From Thalassotalea profundi (GTDB lineage Bacteria; Pseudomonadota; Gammaproteobacteria; Enterobacterales; Alteromonadaceae), in NCBI RefSeq assembly GCF_014653195.1, contig NZ_BNAH01000012.1, positions 92,688 to 156,687 on the forward strand: a DNA stretch of 64,000 bases, in the 5' to 3' direction. Made by a program: the position numbers and the translations under genes. The notes below the pieces were generated by a model, which made no database searches, had not been told where the DNA came from, and worked only from the letters and a program-made list of their open reading frames with translations. Shown piece by piece: positions 17,630 to 27,131 of the stretch; position 1 is the stretch's first letter, and each line of letters starts with the position of its first letter.

Positions 17630-18105
17630 TAAAACGCCTTGATTGTAATACTAAATTCATTAAATTTAGGTGTAAAACATCGCAAAAAAATGGCTAAAAT
17701 GAATATGATGATTAATAATCATTTATATAGCTTTAACTTATTTTTCACCACATTAAATTACACTGAATTATTAAAAACTCTAATAAAGTTAACAAAAAGT
17801 TAATTTACAACTAAATAATGAGTAACTTTTATATCAAAAAGCTTGATATATAATAGGTAGGTACTAGTGTAGTTACATAAATTACTTTTTAAAAGTAAGT
17901 TTATAAATTTACACTCATTATTTACCTCGAATAAAAATAGATTTGATGGAAATTAGAAAAATGAGCACGATAAATACAAAAATAATGTATTTATCCTAAG
18001 ATCAAAAATACACTGCTGATCAATTTACTCAATTAGTACTAATCCGTAGATAAGCAGAAACGACATTACTGAATATAGTAGATTTATCAAGGAATCCTCA
18101 TTTTT
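17630..18105. promoter_or_regulatory. 476-base divergent control region with three nested inverted repeats
   Basis: This AT-rich gap separates the divergent TonB receptor and giant kinase genes and holds no gene. A perfect 12-base inverted repeat, TAAATAATGAGT (17812-17823) with ACTCATTATTTA (17913-17924), encloses two smaller perfect palindromes: TATATCAA/TTGATATA (17830-17850) and TTACTTTT-T-AAAAGTAA (17882-17898). They look like operators. A possible -10 TATAGT lies at 18074-18079 with only a poor -35 at 18051-18056. AAGGA precedes the kinase ATG. Confidence 0.5.
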
Positions 18106-21100
18106 ATGCTTTCGTTTAAAGATTACAGTATCATCAAAGAATTAAATGCAATATCGACTTCTATCAGTGCTTTTTTAGCACACAATGCCAATAATGAAAA
18201 AGTATTAGTCAAACGATTTAAAAAAAATGACAACAAACAATCAACTGTACAGTTTAAACAAGCAATATCACTTGCAAACTCTATTGATACAAACGGAATA
18301 GTACAAACAATAGAATCCTTTGAAGATCCTTTTTACTACTACGCCATCTACCCTTACCATCAACAATACACATTATATGACTATAGTGAGCAATCGGATA
18401 ACCTTGAAAACCAATTAATCATTGCGATCAACCTTTGTAATTTAATCAGCCTTTTACATGATAAAAAACTCGTCATTAACAACATTAATGCTACTAACGT
18501 TTTCGTAGATGATAAATTAAAGGTATATCTTTTTGATTTATCATTAGTGAGTCAATATAGTTCTATCCATAAGCGTATAAATAACAATCAACTAGACCAA
18601 TACAATCTCAAAGCCATGTCGCCAGAAGCAAGTGGCAGAATAAACAAACCTGTCGAGTATTATTCCGATATCTATTCATTAGGTGCCACACTTTTCAAAT
18701 TATTTACTGGCCAATACCCTTTTGAATTAGAAGATGACATTGAATTAGTGCACGCTCATATGGCTGTTGAGCCTAAGCTAGCTAATTACTATCAACCAAA
18801 TGTTCCAGAGCAAGTTGCATTAATTTTAGATAAGTTATTACAAAAAACTCCCGAGCAACGCTATAAAACGGTTGCCGGTTTATCAGAAGATTTCCAACAA
18901 TGCCTACATTTATTAACAGAAAACGGTGAAGTGACACCTTTTGAACTTGCCCAGCGCGATATCAGCGAAACATTAACCTTCCCTGGCAAATTATATGGTC
19001 GCGACCAAGAAGTTAAAACTTTATTTAACGCTTACCAAACAGTACAAAAACAACACAGCACTCAACTTTGCGTAATAAGTGGCTACTCTGGTGTCGGGAA
19101 GTCTAGGTTAATTAAAGAGATACACCACCCCATCAACGAAGAAAAAAGCTACTTTGCTAGTGGTAAATTTGAACAATATAAAAAATCTACCGCATATTTT
19201 GCATTAATAGAATCATTAAAAGAATTAATTGAACAAATATTGGGAGAAAGCAAAGAAGAATTAGCACAATGGCGAAGTATTATTCAACAAGAACTCGCTG
19301 ATAATGGTAGACTGATAACCGATTTAATTCCTGACTTAAGCCTCATCATCGGACCACAAAAACCGGTTGAAATATTAGGCCCAAGTGAAAGCAAAGTACG
19401 ATTCGATAATACCATCATCAACCTATTCAAAGCCTTAGGTACTCGGCAAAAACTAATCACTTTATTTTTAGATGATATGCAATGGTCTGATCTCGCGACT
19501 ATAAAATTATTGGAAAAAATAATAAATCATCCAGAAATTAAGCATTTATTGCTCATCATTGCTTATCGCGATAACGAAATTGATACTTTTCATGTACTCA
19601 ATCATTTTTTAAGCATCATTGATGACTCATCCACTTTTCATAGCCATATCAAGTTAAAGCCACTAAAGGCTAATGTCATCAAACAATTTATTGCTGACAC
19701 CTTACTCCTCGATGCATCGAAAGTGACATCTTTTTCTACGGCTGTGATTAAAAAAACAGGGGGAAATCCATTTTTTACAAAAGAGTTCCTCAAATCTTTG
19801 CAAGAAAAAGACTTGCTTTTCCTTGACGAAACTAACCAGTGGGCATGGAATATTCCCGAACTAGACAAGTTGTCAGTCACGGATAATATTGTTGACTTAA
19901 TGGTAGCTAGGATAAGAAGACTGTCTGAATTTCAACAAGATATATTACATGTCACAGCCTGTATTGGAGCAAGTGCTCACCTAAATATTATTGCCGATAT
20001 ATTACATAAAAAAAATGATGTGATTATGCATCATTTAAAAGCAATGATTGAACACGGCTTAATTAGCGCATTCTCTCAAACTGATAATGACACCATAGAA
20101 ACGATCCGTTTTGTCCACGATAAAATACAACAAGCCGCTTATTCACTTGAACGTCCCATACCAAAGTCCGCTATCCATTATAGTATTGCGGAATATTACC
20201 TTGCACTGTTAAACAAGCATCATGACGTTAATATTTTTGATTATATTGAACATTTAAATAATGCCGCTCCTCTATATATTGATCAAGATAAAGAGCTATT
20301 ACTTGTCACCTACAATATAGAAGCTGGACAAAAAGCACTGACAGCAAACGCCTACAGCAACGCTTTTTATTATTTTGAACAAGCCGAACAATATTTAGGA
20401 AATAATCGATGGAATACCCATTATTTGCAAGCAAAACAGGTTATTTTAGGTAAAGCAAATGCTAGTTACTTAACGCAAGATTTTGAACAAATAAATGAAA
20501 TTTATCAACAAAACCAACAATACTTGAGCAATAAAGTCGAAAAAGTAAATTTAGCTAAAATACAAATATTAGCACTAATTGCGCAAAATAATATGCCTGA
20601 AGCCTTATCATTAGGATTATCTATACTCTCTGAATTAGGTTTTGACTTAGCACACCAAAGCGATATTGCAAATCGGTACTTAAGCTTAGAAAATTATTAC
20701 GAAAATAAGCCAATTAGCCAGTTTATTGATTTACCTATAATGACTGACGAAATAGGCTTAGCTGCTTTAGATATTTTAAATACAATCCAAACGCCCGCAT
20801 ACCTAATCAATCCTAATGATTTTTTAGCCGTCGCTTATACTTCAATGAAAATTTGTTTAAGCTCGGGTATATCAGCAATATCAAGTAAAGTGTTTGTTAC
20901 CCATGCTTTATTATTATGCGGAGCTTTTAACAAGTTTAAAGATGGTTTAGCTTTTGCTAATTTAGCAACCGAAATTAGCAATAAATTTCCTCTCCCATAC
21001 AGAGAAATTGAAGTTGAATTTACCCGAAATGTTTCAGTTATCCATTGGAATAAGCATCTAAAAGAAACATTAGCACCACTTGAACATAACTTTTACCATG

Positions 21101-24100
21101 GAATTGATGTTGGTAATATTGAGTATGCTTTCCACTCTATTTTATTTTTTTGTACCCACCAACTTTTTTCGGGAGAAAGCCTAGATAAAGTTGATGCCAT
21201 CTTCAAAAAATACAGTCAACTGATGGCAGAAAAAAAACAGGCTTATCAGCTTGGCTTAACGCAAGTTTGGCACCAGTTTTTGCTGAACCTAAGCGATCAT
21301 AAAAAAATACAAGTGAACTTTGAAGGTCCTGCTTTTAACGAATATAAATCTCTATATTTCTTGCAAGAAACCAATAACACCACCACATTATTTGCTTATC
21401 ATAGTGCTAAAATGGCCTTAGCCTATTTGCTATCAGACGATGTACAAGCTAAAGAGCAATTTGAATTAGCCGAGCCGTTAGCTGCATCAGTCGTCTCACT
21501 TTACCATTTTTCAGAGTTTTTTTACTATGGTGCATTAGTGCTTGCCAAGCAATGTAAGGCATTAACACAGGAGTCACAAGTATTTAAAGACATCTTTGAG
21601 AAGCTTAAACAATACCAACATTTACTTCAGCTTTGGGCACAAAATGCTCCTGAGAACTATTTACATAAAGCACAGTTAATTGCCGCAGAAATTGCACATA
21701 TTGAAAAACAACCTAACGCATGGCAGTTATATGATGATGCTATCAATAGTGCTAGTCAGCAAGGTTATATTCAATATCAAGCACAAGCGCAGGAGTTGGT
21801 CGCTCAATATTGGTTAACTTTTGATAAACCAGATATTGCTACTAATTACCTGCAAAGCTCCTATGAAAAATTCTTAATATGGGGCGCGCACGCAAAAGCA
21901 AAACAATTAAAGCGTAAATATAAATCACTCAGGTATTTTAATCATGCCAAAATAAATAGTGAGCTCTCATCAAGCCCTAAAAATTCGTACACTCAATCCT
22001 TAGATTTAGCTTCAGTCTTGAAAGCTTCCGAAACCTTGAGTGGGGAAGCCGACTTACAAGCGTATTTACATCGTATGATGGTGATAATTATAGAAAATGC
22101 AGGCGCGCAGAAAGGTGCATTATTATTACAAACCGAAGGTATTCTCAATGTAGAAATAGCTATCGGTAATTATGGAAAAAGCGCCTCTGAAAACCAATTA
22201 CCCTACAGTTTGATTAATTATGTAGCACGTAGGCAACAAGCAAAAATCATTGAAAATTCAGTGGCAGAATCTAAGTTTTCAAATGACCCCTACTTTGAAA
22301 ATAATCACCCAAAATCAGTTATATGCTTACCCAGCATTGTAAAAGGCAATTTAATGGGTGTGGTGTATTTAGAGCATTATGCAATTGAAAATGCATTTAC
22401 AAATGAAAGGGTGAGCGTACTACAACTGCTCGCTGATCAAACTGCTATTTCTTTCGATAATGCAAAACTTTACCAACAAGTGCTGTCATATAGTCGCAAC
22501 CTAGAGCATCAAATTCATGAACGTACTAAGGAGCTTGCTTCAGAAAAAATTAAAGCAGAACAAGCAAGCCAAGCAAAATCTAACTTCTTAGCAAACATGA
22601 GCCATGAAATAAGAACACCAATGAACGCAATAATTGGTTTAAGTCAACTTGCCTTGCGTACAAATTTAAATGGTGCTCAAAAGGATTATTTAGAAAAAAT
22701 CCAAGATTCATCAAAATCTTTGCTTGAGTTAATTAATGACATTCTAGACTTTTCAAAAATTGAAGCTCAAAAAATGAGCCTAGAACGAGTAACATTTTCA
22801 CTCTCTGATATATTACAACGCGTGGTAAATGTATGTACGTATAAAGTACATGAAAAAGGTTTAGAGTTTGTAATTGATATTAACAATAACGTCCCTCAAA
22901 CTTTAATTGGCGACCCTTTAAGACTGCAACAAATAATTATTAACCTTGCCAATAACGCCATTAAATTCACTAATGAAGGTTCAATCCACATTCATATTGA
23001 AAAATTAAACAGTAATAAAGTCATCACAGAATTAAAATTCTCTGTACACGATACCGGCATAGGCATGACGGATGAACAAACAAAGCGTTTATTTGAATCA
23101 TTTTCTCAGGCCGATGACTCTGTTACCCGAAAATATGGTGGCACTGGCTTAGGCTTAGCAATCAGCAAACAATTAGCTGAATTAATGGATGGAAAAATTT
23201 GGGTAGTTAGTGAGCATAATAAAGGCTCTAGTTTCAGCTTTACTGCAAAATTTGAGCAGTGCTCTCAGCAAAGCAATGCTAAGTTAACTTTCAATAGACA
23301 AGCGCTTTCTAGCCTAAAAGTACTTGTTGCTGATGATATTGATATTACTCGCAAAGTACTATTAAACGCCCTTTCACACATAGGCATTCAAGCTGACGGT
23401 GTAAATGATGGACAGCATGCGCTTGAGCAAGTACTATCTGCCGAAAAATTAGCCCAGCCTTATGATTTAGTGCTTATGGATTGGAAAATGCCGATAATGG
23501 ATGGCATTGAAGCGGCAAGAAAGATACAACAACAAGCACAAGGCAAGCCCCCACATATTTTGATGGTTTCTGCATATGACAAAGACGAAGCTAAACGCTT
23601 TGCAAAAGATGTTGAAATTGAAAAATTCATAGAAAAACCAATCGAACAATCCGTTTTAGTTGACTCTATTATTGAGCTATTAAGCAAAGAAAGTCAGCCA
23701 ATTCAAGCGCTCGATGTTGAACACCAAGTCATTATTCCTGATTTAAGTGATTTCAAAGTGTTACTTGTTGAAGATAACCTAATTAATCAACAAGTCGCTA
23801 AAGAATTTTTAGCAGATACTGGCATTTCTATTGAATGCGCTGAAAATGGCGTAATTGCCTTAGAAAAGTTAGCGATAGCCCCTTTTGATATTGTGTTAAT
23901 GGATATTCAAATGCCTGAAATGGATGGATTGACGGCGGCAACTGAAATACGTAATACACTTAAATTAATAGACCTTCCTATTATTGCAATGACAGCCCAT
24001 GCTATGGAGGGAGATGTTGAAAAAAGTATTATTGCGGGCATGAATCAGCATTTAACTAAGCCGATAGAACCTGAATTGCTATATCAAACCTTAACGCATT

Positions 24101-24768
24101 ATTTAATTGCAAATAAATTATCAGCTAAAAACAGTGATGAAAAACCAGAAATTGCAAAAGACATGCATAAGTTACAGCTACTTAAAGATAATACGACCCT
24201 ACATGTTGATGAGGCCGTAAAGAAAATTCAAGGAAAACGCGCCTTATACCTCCAATTAGTAAAAGACTTTTGGCATAAATATCAAACATTAGCACATGAT
24301 ATAAGTGAGCTTTATAAAGCCCATCAACAAGAAGAATTTTATCGCAGAATTCACTCCTTAAAATCCACAGCCCAATATATTGGAGCTTACGAACTATCAC
24401 AATCAGCTAATATGCTAGAGAGTGAATTAAAAAAACAAGGTGTACATATTGAACTGAAATTGAACGAAGTCTGCACTCATATTGAATATCTTATTGCACA
24501 ATTAAATCGTGTTTATCAACAGGAAAAACGTCCTGAAGCGACTGAAATACTTAATACAAGTCAAGCTAAAGTATTTATAGAGCAATTAAAACCGTTACTA
24601 AATAATGCCGATATAATTGCTGAAGAGGTTTCACAGCAACTTTATCAGTTAGCTGAAAGAACAGAATATCATAGTGAGATAGCTCACCTTCATGCATTAA
24701 TTAATGATTACGACTTTGGGGAAGCCATGGATGCTTTAATTCAAATTGAAAAATCTTTAAGTAATTAA
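18106..24768 (+). CDS. 2220-residue hybrid sensor: pseudo-Ser/Thr kinase, AAA ATPase, helical repeats, GAF, histidine kinase, two receivers, HPt
   Basis: A soluble multidomain signalling protein. Domains in order: Ser/Thr kinase-like (about 1-270), AAA/orc-type ATPase with Walker A GYSGVGKS (about 326-333), a long TPR-like helical region (about 700-1290), GAF (about 1315-1465), HisKA with His1500 in SHEIRTP, HATPase (N box near 1615, DTGIGM near 1649, GGTGLGLA near 1680), receiver 1 (Asp1792), receiver 2 (Asp1933) and HPt (His2083 in RIHSLKS). The order is that of the trifunctional kinase/ATPase/histidine kinases known from cyanobacteria and proteobacteria. The kinase head looks dead: no glycine loop, Asn126 in place of the HRD aspartate and DLS (144-146) for DFG, though Lys36 remains. 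It forms a complete internal phosphorelay. A REC-GGDEF gene follows 32 bases later and is the likely phosphate acceptor. Confidence 0.92.
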   Translation: MLSFKDYSIIKELNAISTSISAFLAHNANNEKVLVKRFKKNDNKQSTVQFKQAISLANSIDTNGIVQTIESFEDPFYYYAIYPYHQQYTLYDYSEQSDNLENQLIIAINLCNLISLLHDKKLVINNINATNVFVDDKLKVYLFDLSLVSQYSSIHKRINNNQLDQYNLKAMSPEASGRINKPVEYYSDIYSLGATLFKLFTGQYPFELEDDIELVHAHMAVEPKLANYYQPNVPEQVALILDKLLQKTPEQRYKTVAGLSEDFQQCLHLLTENGEVTPFELAQRDISETLTFPGKLYGRDQEVKTLFNAYQTVQKQHSTQLCVISGYSGVGKSRLIKEIHHPINEEKSYFASGKFEQYKKSTAYFALIESLKELIEQILGESKEELAQWRSIIQQELADNGRLITDLIPDLSLIIGPQKPVEILGPSESKVRFDNTIINLFKALGTRQKLITLFLDDMQWSDLATIKLLEKIINHPEIKHLLLIIAYRDNEIDTFHVLNHFLSIIDDSSTFHSHIKLKPLKANVIKQFIADTLLLDASKVTSFSTAVIKKTGGNPFFTKEFLKSLQEKDLLFLDETNQWAWNIPELDKLSVTDNIVDLMVARIRRLSEFQQDILHVTACIGASAHLNIIADILHKKNDVIMHHLKAMIEHGLISAFSQTDNDTIETIRFVHDKIQQAAYSLERPIPKSAIHYSIAEYYLALLNKHHDVNIFDYIEHLNNAAPLYIDQDKELLLVTYNIEAGQKALTANAYSNAFYYFEQAEQYLGNNRWNTHYLQAKQVILGKANASYLTQDFEQINEIYQQNQQYLSNKVEKVNLAKIQILALIAQNNMPEALSLGLSILSELGFDLAHQSDIANRYLSLENYYENKPISQFIDLPIMTDEIGLAALDILNTIQTPAYLINPNDFLAVAYTSMKICLSSGISAISSKVFVTHALLLCGAFNKFKDGLAFANLATEISNKFPLPYREIEVEFTRNVSVIHWNKHLKETLAPLEHNFYHGIDVGNIEYAFHSILFFCTHQLFSGESLDKVDAIFKKYSQLMAEKKQAYQLGLTQVWHQFLLNLSDHKKIQVNFEGPAFNEYKSLYFLQETNNTTTLFAYHSAKMALAYLLSDDVQAKEQFELAEPLAASVVSLYHFSEFFYYGALVLAKQCKALTQESQVFKDIFEKLKQYQHLLQLWAQNAPENYLHKAQLIAAEIAHIEKQPNAWQLYDDAINSASQQGYIQYQAQAQELVAQYWLTFDKPDIATNYLQSSYEKFLIWGAHAKAKQLKRKYKSLRYFNHAKINSELSSSPKNSYTQSLDLASVLKASETLSGEADLQAYLHRMMVIIIENAGAQKGALLLQTEGILNVEIAIGNYGKSASENQLPYSLINYVARRQQAKIIENSVAESKFSNDPYFENNHPKSVICLPSIVKGNLMGVVYLEHYAIENAFTNERVSVLQLLADQTAISFDNAKLYQQVLSYSRNLEHQIHERTKELASEKIKAEQASQAKSNFLANMSHEIRTPMNAIIGLSQLALRTNLNGAQKDYLEKIQDSSKSLLELINDILDFSKIEAQKMSLERVTFSLSDILQRVVNVCTYKVHEKGLEFVIDINNNVPQTLIGDPLRLQQIIINLANNAIKFTNEGSIHIHIEKLNSNKVITELKFSVHDTGIGMTDEQTKRLFESFSQADDSVTRKYGGTGLGLAISKQLAELMDGKIWVVSEHNKGSSFSFTAKFEQCSQQSNAKLTFNRQALSSLKVLVADDIDITRKVLLNALSHIGIQADGVNDGQHALEQVLSAEKLAQPYDLVLMDWKMPIMDGIEAARKIQQQAQGKPPHILMVSAYDKDEAKRFAKDVEIEKFIEKPIEQSVLVDSIIELLSKESQPIQALDVEHQVIIPDLSDFKVLLVEDNLINQQVAKEFLADTGISIECAENGVIALEKLAIAPFDIVLMDIQMPEMDGLTAATEIRNTLKLIDLPIIAMTAHAMEGDVEKSIIAGMNQHLTKPIEPELLYQTLTHYLIANKLSAKNSDEKPEIAKDMHKLQLLKDNTTLHVDEAVKKIQGKRALYLQLVKDFWHKYQTLAHDISELYKAHQQEEFYRRIHSLKSTAQYIGAYELSQSANMLESELKKQGVHIELKLNEVCTHIEYLIAQLNRVYQQEKRPEATEILNTSQAKVFIEQLKPLLNNADIIAEEVSQQLYQLAERTEYHSEIAHLHALINDYDFGEAMDALIQIEKSLSN

Positions 24769-24800
24769 CAACTTAACAATATCGCATAAAAGAGATTAAT

Positions 24801-25763
24801 ATGACTCAAGGACAGGATAAAGTAGGCCAAAGACGCGCCGTTGATAAACATTTCACAATACTGTGTATTGATGACGAAAGTGTAAATCTGAAAATTCTCG
24901 CCTCAATTTTTAAAGAGCATTATAAAGTTGTAGCTTGTAAAAGTGCACATCAAGGACTGAAAATAGCCTTAGATATTATTCCTGATTTGATTTTACTCGA
25001 TGTATTAATGCCAGAAGAAAATGGTTTTGAGTTAATTCAATCAATAAAACAAGAGGACAAAATAAAACACATTCCTGTTATTTTTATTACGGGATTACAA
25101 AGTGCTGAAGATGAAGAAAAAGGTTTAACACTTGGGGCTTGCGATTACATTCAGAAACCCTTTAATTATGGCATTGTTCGCGCAAGAGTAAACACTCACC
25201 TCGAAATCATAAGACAACGTGAATTACTGGAGCGGTTTGCAAATTTTGACAGCTTAACTGAACTGCCCAATCGGCGAAAATGGGAAAAAGATATAAAAGA
25301 GCAATGGATATTTGCTATTGAAGCCAAGCAAGGCATTGTCATTGGAATAGCTGATGTTGATTGTTTTAAACTATATAATGACACTTACGGCCATCAAATG
25401 GGTGATATTGTCTTACGTAAGGTTGCTAATGCTCTTCGTCGAGTGCTTTACGAATACCATGGTGATATATATCGCTGTGGCGGAGAAGAATTCTACTTTT
25501 ACTTACCTGTTAACAAAAAAAATAATATTCAAACTATTTTAGCTGAATGTATTGAACAGGTGCATTTACTCAATATTCAGCACTCAACCTCTATTGCCTG
25601 CTCACAAATTTCAGTGAGCATTGGCGCAGCACAAATATCACCAACCTACAACACAGCATTAGAAAGCGTTATTAAAAAAGCAGATGATAAACTTTACCAA
25701 GTAAAAAACAGCACACGTAACGCCATTGCTTTTACCGAAATAACATCAGATATGACAGAATAG
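24801..25763 (+). CDS. Response-regulator diguanylate cyclase (REC-GGDEF)
   Basis: The 320-residue protein has a receiver (about 16-135) with the CIDDES pocket, the aspartate in LILLDVLMPEEN and the lysine in IQKPFN. A GGDEF domain follows (about 165-312) with IADVDCFKLYNDTYGH and the active signature GGEEF, so it should make cyclic di-GMP from GTP when phosphorylated. The product-inhibition I-site (RxxD five residues before GGEEF) is absent; EYHG occupies that place, so feedback inhibition is probably lost. It starts 32 bases after the giant hybrid kinase on the same strand and is the natural target of that protein's HPt domain. The architecture is WspR/PleD-like. Confidence 0.9.
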   Translation: MTQGQDKVGQRRAVDKHFTILCIDDESVNLKILASIFKEHYKVVACKSAHQGLKIALDIIPDLILLDVLMPEENGFELIQSIKQEDKIKHIPVIFITGLQSAEDEEKGLTLGACDYIQKPFNYGIVRARVNTHLEIIRQRELLERFANFDSLTELPNRRKWEKDIKEQWIFAIEAKQGIVIGIADVDCFKLYNDTYGHQMGDIVLRKVANALRRVLYEYHGDIYRCGGEEFYFYLPVNKKNNIQTILAECIEQVHLLNIQHSTSIACSQISVSIGAAQISPTYNTALESVIKKADDKLYQVKNSTRNAIAFTEITSDMTE

Positions 25764-25870
25764 AAAACAGACTAATCTGTGGTTCGAAATTAATGACTTA
25801 GAGCCTATCGATTTTTTGTGGATGAATTTTGCTTGAAAAAACGTTTAGGTGCACCAAACAAGGCGTGGTC

Positions 25871-25899
25871 TAGTCAATTTGCTAAAATTTCAGTATAGT
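25871..25899 (+). promoter_or_regulatory. Probable sigma-70 promoter for gmk
   Basis: TAGTCA (25871-25876) and TATAGT (25894-25899) are spaced by 17 bases and match the -35/-10 consensus at 4 and 5 of 6 positions. The gmk start is about 80 bases downstream. Confidence 0.4.
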
Positions 25900-25984
25900 G
25901 CGCGACTTGTTTATTATTGATTAAAGATTATATTCAGTTATCTATTTCTTTGAATATAATACATATGCCGTTAGGAGAAACATC

Positions 25985-26614
25985 GTGGCCACCCCTGGTA
26001 ATTTATTCATACTGTCAGCCCCTAGTGGTGCGGGTAAATCGAGTCTGATCACTGCTTTATTAAAACAACCGAATAAACGAAAGCTACAAGTATCTGTTTC
26101 TCATACCACAAGAGAACCAAGACCAGGTGAAATCAATGGCGAACACTACCACTTTGTTTCAGTAGAAGATTTTAAGAAAAGCATTGAACAGAAGCATTTT
26201 TATGAATGGGCTGAAGTATTTGATAATTACTACGGTACCTCAGAAGTAGCTATTGATGAGCAACTAGCAAAAGGAATTGATGTTTTCCTTGATATTGATT
26301 GGCAAGGTGCGCAACAGGTTCGAATGAAAAAACCTGACGTTACCACTATTTTTATCAGTCCCCCATCAAGAGCCACCCTGGAAGATAGGTTGCGTAAACG
26401 AGGTCAAGACAGTGAAGAAGTCATTGCACAACGTATGGCACAAGCACAATCTGAATGTTCTCATTTTCAAGAATTTGATTACATCATTATCAATGATGAA
26501 TTCGAACAAGCTTTAGCTGATTTAGTGACTATTGTCGAAAATCAACGCTTAAAACGTAGTCAACAAGTAGAAAATCATAAAGATTTATTCAAAGATCTAT
26601 TGGCTAACGATTAA
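25985..26614 (+). CDS. gmk: Guanylate kinase
   Basis: This 209-residue enzyme phosphorylates GMP to GDP with ATP. It shows the P-loop [11 protein letters not shown] near the N-terminus, the GMP-binding [21 protein letters not shown] segment, and the [11 protein letters not shown] and [11 protein letters not shown] motifs of bacterial Gmk. The start is GTG, preceded by AGGAGAAA. Length equals that of the E. coli enzyme. It leads the conserved gmk-rpoZ-spoT cluster, which links guanine nucleotide supply with (p)ppGpp metabolism. Confidence 0.97.
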   Translation: MATPGNLFILSAPSGAGKSSLITALLKQPNKRKLQVSVSHTTREPRPGEINGEHYHFVSVEDFKKSIEQKHFYEWAEVFDNYYGTSEVAIDEQLAKGIDVFLDIDWQGAQQVRMKKPDVTTIFISPPSRATLEDRLRKRGQDSEEVIAQRMAQAQSECSHFQEFDYIIINDEFEQALADLVTIVENQRLKRSQQVENHKDLFKDLLAND

Positions 26615-26667
26615 GCACATAGTAAACTACGCAACTATTTTATAAAAATTGAAGTTGGAGTGACCAA

Positions 26668-26946
26668 ATGGCTCGCGTAACTGTTGAAGATGCCGTAGAT
26701 AAAATCGGTAATCGTTTTGACTTGGTGTTGGTAGCATCTCGTCGTGCTCGTCAAATTGCAACGGGTGGTAAAGATCCATTGGTTGAAAGAGAAAACGATA
26801 AGCCAACCGTACTAGCATTAAGAGAAATTGAAGAAGGGTTAATAACGTCTTCAGTGATGGATGTTTCTGATCGTCATGAGCAAGTGCAACAAGAATCAGC
26901 TGAATTAGCTGCTGTTGCGGCTATTGTTGGTGGAAACAGCCAATAA
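26668..26946 (+). CDS. rpoZ: RNA polymerase omega subunit
   Basis: This 92-residue protein begins [29 protein letters not shown] and matches omega throughout. Omega helps fold and assemble the beta-prime subunit and takes part in ppGpp binding to RNA polymerase. The gene lies 53 bases after gmk with a TTGGAGTG ribosome site, in its usual place before spoT. An intrinsic terminator follows. Confidence 0.97.
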   Translation: MARVTVEDAVDKIGNRFDLVLVASRRARQIATGGKDPLVERENDKPTVLALREIEEGLITSSVMDVSDRHEQVQQESAELAAVAAIVGGNSQ

Positions 26947-26968
26947 TTTAGTGATGCAGAAAACCAAT

Positions 26969-27007
26969 AAACGCGTAATTTACCTATAAGTAATTGCGCG
27001 TTTTTTA
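26969..27007 (+). terminator. Intrinsic terminator after rpoZ
   Basis: AAACGCGTAATT pairs with AATTGCGCGTTT (one G-U pair) around an 11-base loop and is followed by a T-run. It should end much of the gmk-rpoZ transcript before spoT. Confidence 0.8.
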
Positions 27008-27069
27008 TTTTAACTATTTAAATAACCGTAATATACCCGCTAATTGATTCATTCAGGATCTTTAAAATA

Positions 27070-27098
27070 TTGGCTTTCTATTTAAATACACGTATTCT
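27070..27098 (+). promoter_or_regulatory. Possible promoter for spoT
   Basis: TTGGCT (27070-27075) and TATTCT (27093-27098) have a 17-base spacer. The match is weak, but it sits between the rpoZ terminator and the spoT start, where a separate promoter is expected. Confidence 0.3.
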
Positions 27099-27131
27099 TT
27101 AATTAAAACTACCCTCATCAAGGAAAAGCTG

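Noticed and set aside
18106..24768. Recent transfer of the giant sensor gene from cyanobacteria
   Set aside because: The domain order is known there too, but base composition and codon use look like those of the neighbours, and no mobile element or tRNA borders the gene.
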